From NCBI GenBank assembly GCA_947302945.1, contig CAMYWZ010000054.1, forward strand, positions 1-7,373: 7,373 bases of DNA. Reading direction: 5' to 3'. Below, piece after piece: positions 6,516-7,373 of this stretch. Origin of the DNA: an uncultured Bacillota bacterium (GTDB taxonomy: Bacteria > Bacillota > Clostridia > Peptostreptococcales > Anaerovoracaceae). The translations under genes and the position numbers were made by a program. How positions within the stretch are numbered: the first letter of the stretch is position 1; each line of letters starts with the position of its first letter. The notes below the pieces were generated by a model, which saw only the letters and a list, made by a program, of their open reading frames with translations, did no database searches and was not told the origin of the DNA.

Positions 6516-6671
6516 AACGGGAGCTGATATATGTTCTAAGGACCATCGGGGAACCCGGTTCTTAAGCGTAGCAAGCGGAATCAACGATCAAGAGCGCCGA
6601 CAGAGCTTAGAACCGCTGGGAGGGGCCCCCGCGAGTGGGAACGTGTCCGTGAACATATATCAGCTTCCGTT
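6516..6671. repeat. Structured intergenic element, copy 2 (between argH and argC)
   Basis: Arms of 21 bp (6516-6536 and 6651-6671, containing AGCTGATATATGTTC) pair with a single G/T exception and enclose a 109-nt core (6540-6648). After a short internal loop, GGAC pairs with GTCC as in copy 1. The inner stem GGTTCT-(T)-AAGC against GCTTAGAACC is complete here apart from one bulged T. The CGGG/CCCG hairpin and the GC-rich GGGGCCCCCGCGAGTGGG segment are shared with copy 1. The arms are unrelated in sequence to those of copy 1. The one imperfect arm pair would be a G-U wobble on the plus strand but an A-C mismatch on the minus strand. The element ends 37 nt before the argC start. Neither strand has a run of T after the stem, so it is not a classical terminator. 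Family unknown to me. Confidence 0.8.
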
Positions 6672-6699
6672 GTATAGTTTTATCCAATCCGTTTTCTTA
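6661..6699 (-). repeat. Duplicate of the argH 3' end, outer copy
   Basis: This matches 6706-6744 at 34 of 39 positions, and all five differences are transitions. On the minus strand it encodes RKRIG followed by TAA in the frame that matches the end of argH, where the genuine copy reads REQIG and TAG. Coding sense and stop are therefore preserved. It has no upstream argH sequence and its start overlaps the right arm of structured element copy 2. It looks like a fragment of a diverged argH tail rather than a fresh slippage duplication. Confidence 0.75.
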
Positions 6700-6705
6700 C
6701 AGATC

Positions 6706-6744
6706 CAGCTTCCGTTGTATAATTCTATCCAATCTGTTCCCTTA
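6706..6744 (-). repeat. Duplicate of the argH 3' end, inner (genuine) copy
   Basis: This is the partner of 6661-6699, offset by 45 nt in direct orientation. It includes the last codons and TAG stop of argH, plus 19 nt downstream. Confidence 0.75.
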
Positions 6745-7373
6745 TCAGCTCTATCTGTTTTTTTACTGAGGCTGCCGAGGTGCCGCCTTCGGAGATGCGT
6801 TTTTCCATGCAGTTTACGAGGTCTATGTCGTCGTAGACATCGGCTTCGAAAAGCTCGGAAAAGCCTTTAAGTTCAGGCAGTGTCAGCTCCTCGAGGACTT
6901 GGCCCTGCTCCATGCAGAAGGCTACGATCTGTCCTGAGACCTTGTAGGCACTGCGGAAGGGCATACCCTTCTTTACAAGGTAGTCCGCGAGGTCCGTGGC
7001 GTTTATGAAGCCTTCCTGCGCGGCCTTCTTCATGCTGCCGGCAAGGACCGTCATTCCGGCGATCATGGGCGCAGCCACCTGAAGGCATATCTTTACGGTG
7101 TCCACCGCGTCGAAGACCGCCTCCTTATCCTCCTGCATGTCCTTGTTGTACGCAAGAGGCAGGCCCTTGAGGGTCGTAAGAAGTGCCATCAGATCTCCGT
7201 AGACGCGGCCGGTCTTGCCCCGGATCAGCTCCGCCATGTCCGGGTTCTTCTTCTGAGGCATGATAGAGGAACCTGTGGTGAAGCCGTCGGAGAGCTTTAT
7301 GAACCTGAACTCCCACGAAGACCAGAGCACCAGCTCCTCGGAAAGCCTCGAAAGGTGCATCATCAATATGGCC
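6725..7373 (-). CDS. argH: Argininosuccinate lyase, C-terminal part only (5' end beyond window)
   Basis: The enzyme splits argininosuccinate to arginine and fumarate, the last step of the pathway. The last 215 codons are present; family members are about 460 residues, so just over half lies past the right edge. The fumarase/aspartase superfamily signature GSSIMPQKKNPD is at visible residues 34-45, on the mobile catalytic loop whose serine is the catalytic base in the family. It is preceded by LSRLSEELVLWSSWEFRFIKL and followed by RGKTGRVYGDL, LPLAYNKDMQEDKE and the C-terminal helical domain with ATDLADYLVKKGMPFR. It ends IREQIG and TAG. It is the most upstream visible gene of the operon; argG might lie before it. 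It is separated from argC by structured element copy 2 and a duplicated copy of its own tail. Confidence 0.96.
   Translation of the reverse strand, partial: AILMMHLSRLSEELVLWSSWEFRFIKLSDGFTTGSSIMPQKKNPDMAELIRGKTGRVYGDLMALLTTLKGLPLAYNKDMQEDKEAVFDAVDTVKICLQVAAPMIAGMTVLAGSMKKAAQEGFINATDLADYLVKKGMPFRSAYKVSGQIVAFCMEQGQVLEELTLPELKGFSELFEADVYDDIDLVNCMEKRISEGGTSAASVKKQIELIREQIG

Noticed and set aside
6540..6648. Structured element as a T-box, cobalamin, SAM or TPP riboswitch, or 6S RNA
   Set aside because: The conserved core strings of those families that I know are absent, and one copy lies between later operon genes.
5..6870. Long plus-strand open frames opposite the arg genes (for example 2820-3488, 4260-4904, 4921-5670)
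   Set aside because: They are antisense shadows of GC-rich coding sequence, with no recognisable domains, and overlap confidently identified genes.

Overview
The window holds most of an arginine biosynthesis operon, all on the minus strand. Transcription order, right to left, is argH (3' half only), argC, argJ, argB, argD, argF and carA (5' three quarters only). The product set resembles the argCJBD-carAB-argF clusters of Firmicutes. The high-50s GC content (judged by eye), strong AGGAG-type ribosome sites, a type 2 ArgC, a bifunctional-type ArgJ, and small palindromic repeats of a kind I recall from gut Clostridia together suggest a GC-rich gut Clostridia-type bacterium. This taxonomic call is an inference.

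Pathway: ArgJ moves acetyl groups between ornithine and glutamate. ArgB phosphorylates N-acetylglutamate, ArgC reduces the acyl phosphate, and ArgD transaminates the semialdehyde to N-acetylornithine, which ArgJ deacetylates. CarA (with CarB, expected just past the left edge) makes carbamoyl phosphate. ArgF should join this to ornithine to give citrulline, and ArgH cleaves argininosuccinate to arginine and fumarate. ArgG is not in the window. ArgB has the N-terminal helix and C-terminal signature of arginine-inhibited kinases, so feedback control probably acts there.

Layout: carA 1-901; two small hairpins 914-947; argF 948-1915; structured element copy 1 at 1943-2098; argD 2115-3278; composite repeat region 3279-3453; argB 3454-4311; argJ 4311-5525; argC 5540-6478; structured element copy 2 at 6516-6671 with a duplicated argH tail beside it; argH 6725-7373. 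No gene-free stretch exceeds about 250 bases.

Two things stand out. First, argF carries two independent lesions, a frameshifting deletion near codon 31 and an in-frame TAA near codon 197, while its active-site motifs and all neighbouring genes look intact. Second, two intergenic regions carry copies of a roughly 110-nt element with a strongly conserved core. The two copies are closed by long stems that are self-complementary but unrelated in sequence to each other, which is the pattern expected of a structured RNA or a hairpin-type mobile element. I could not match this element to a family I know.
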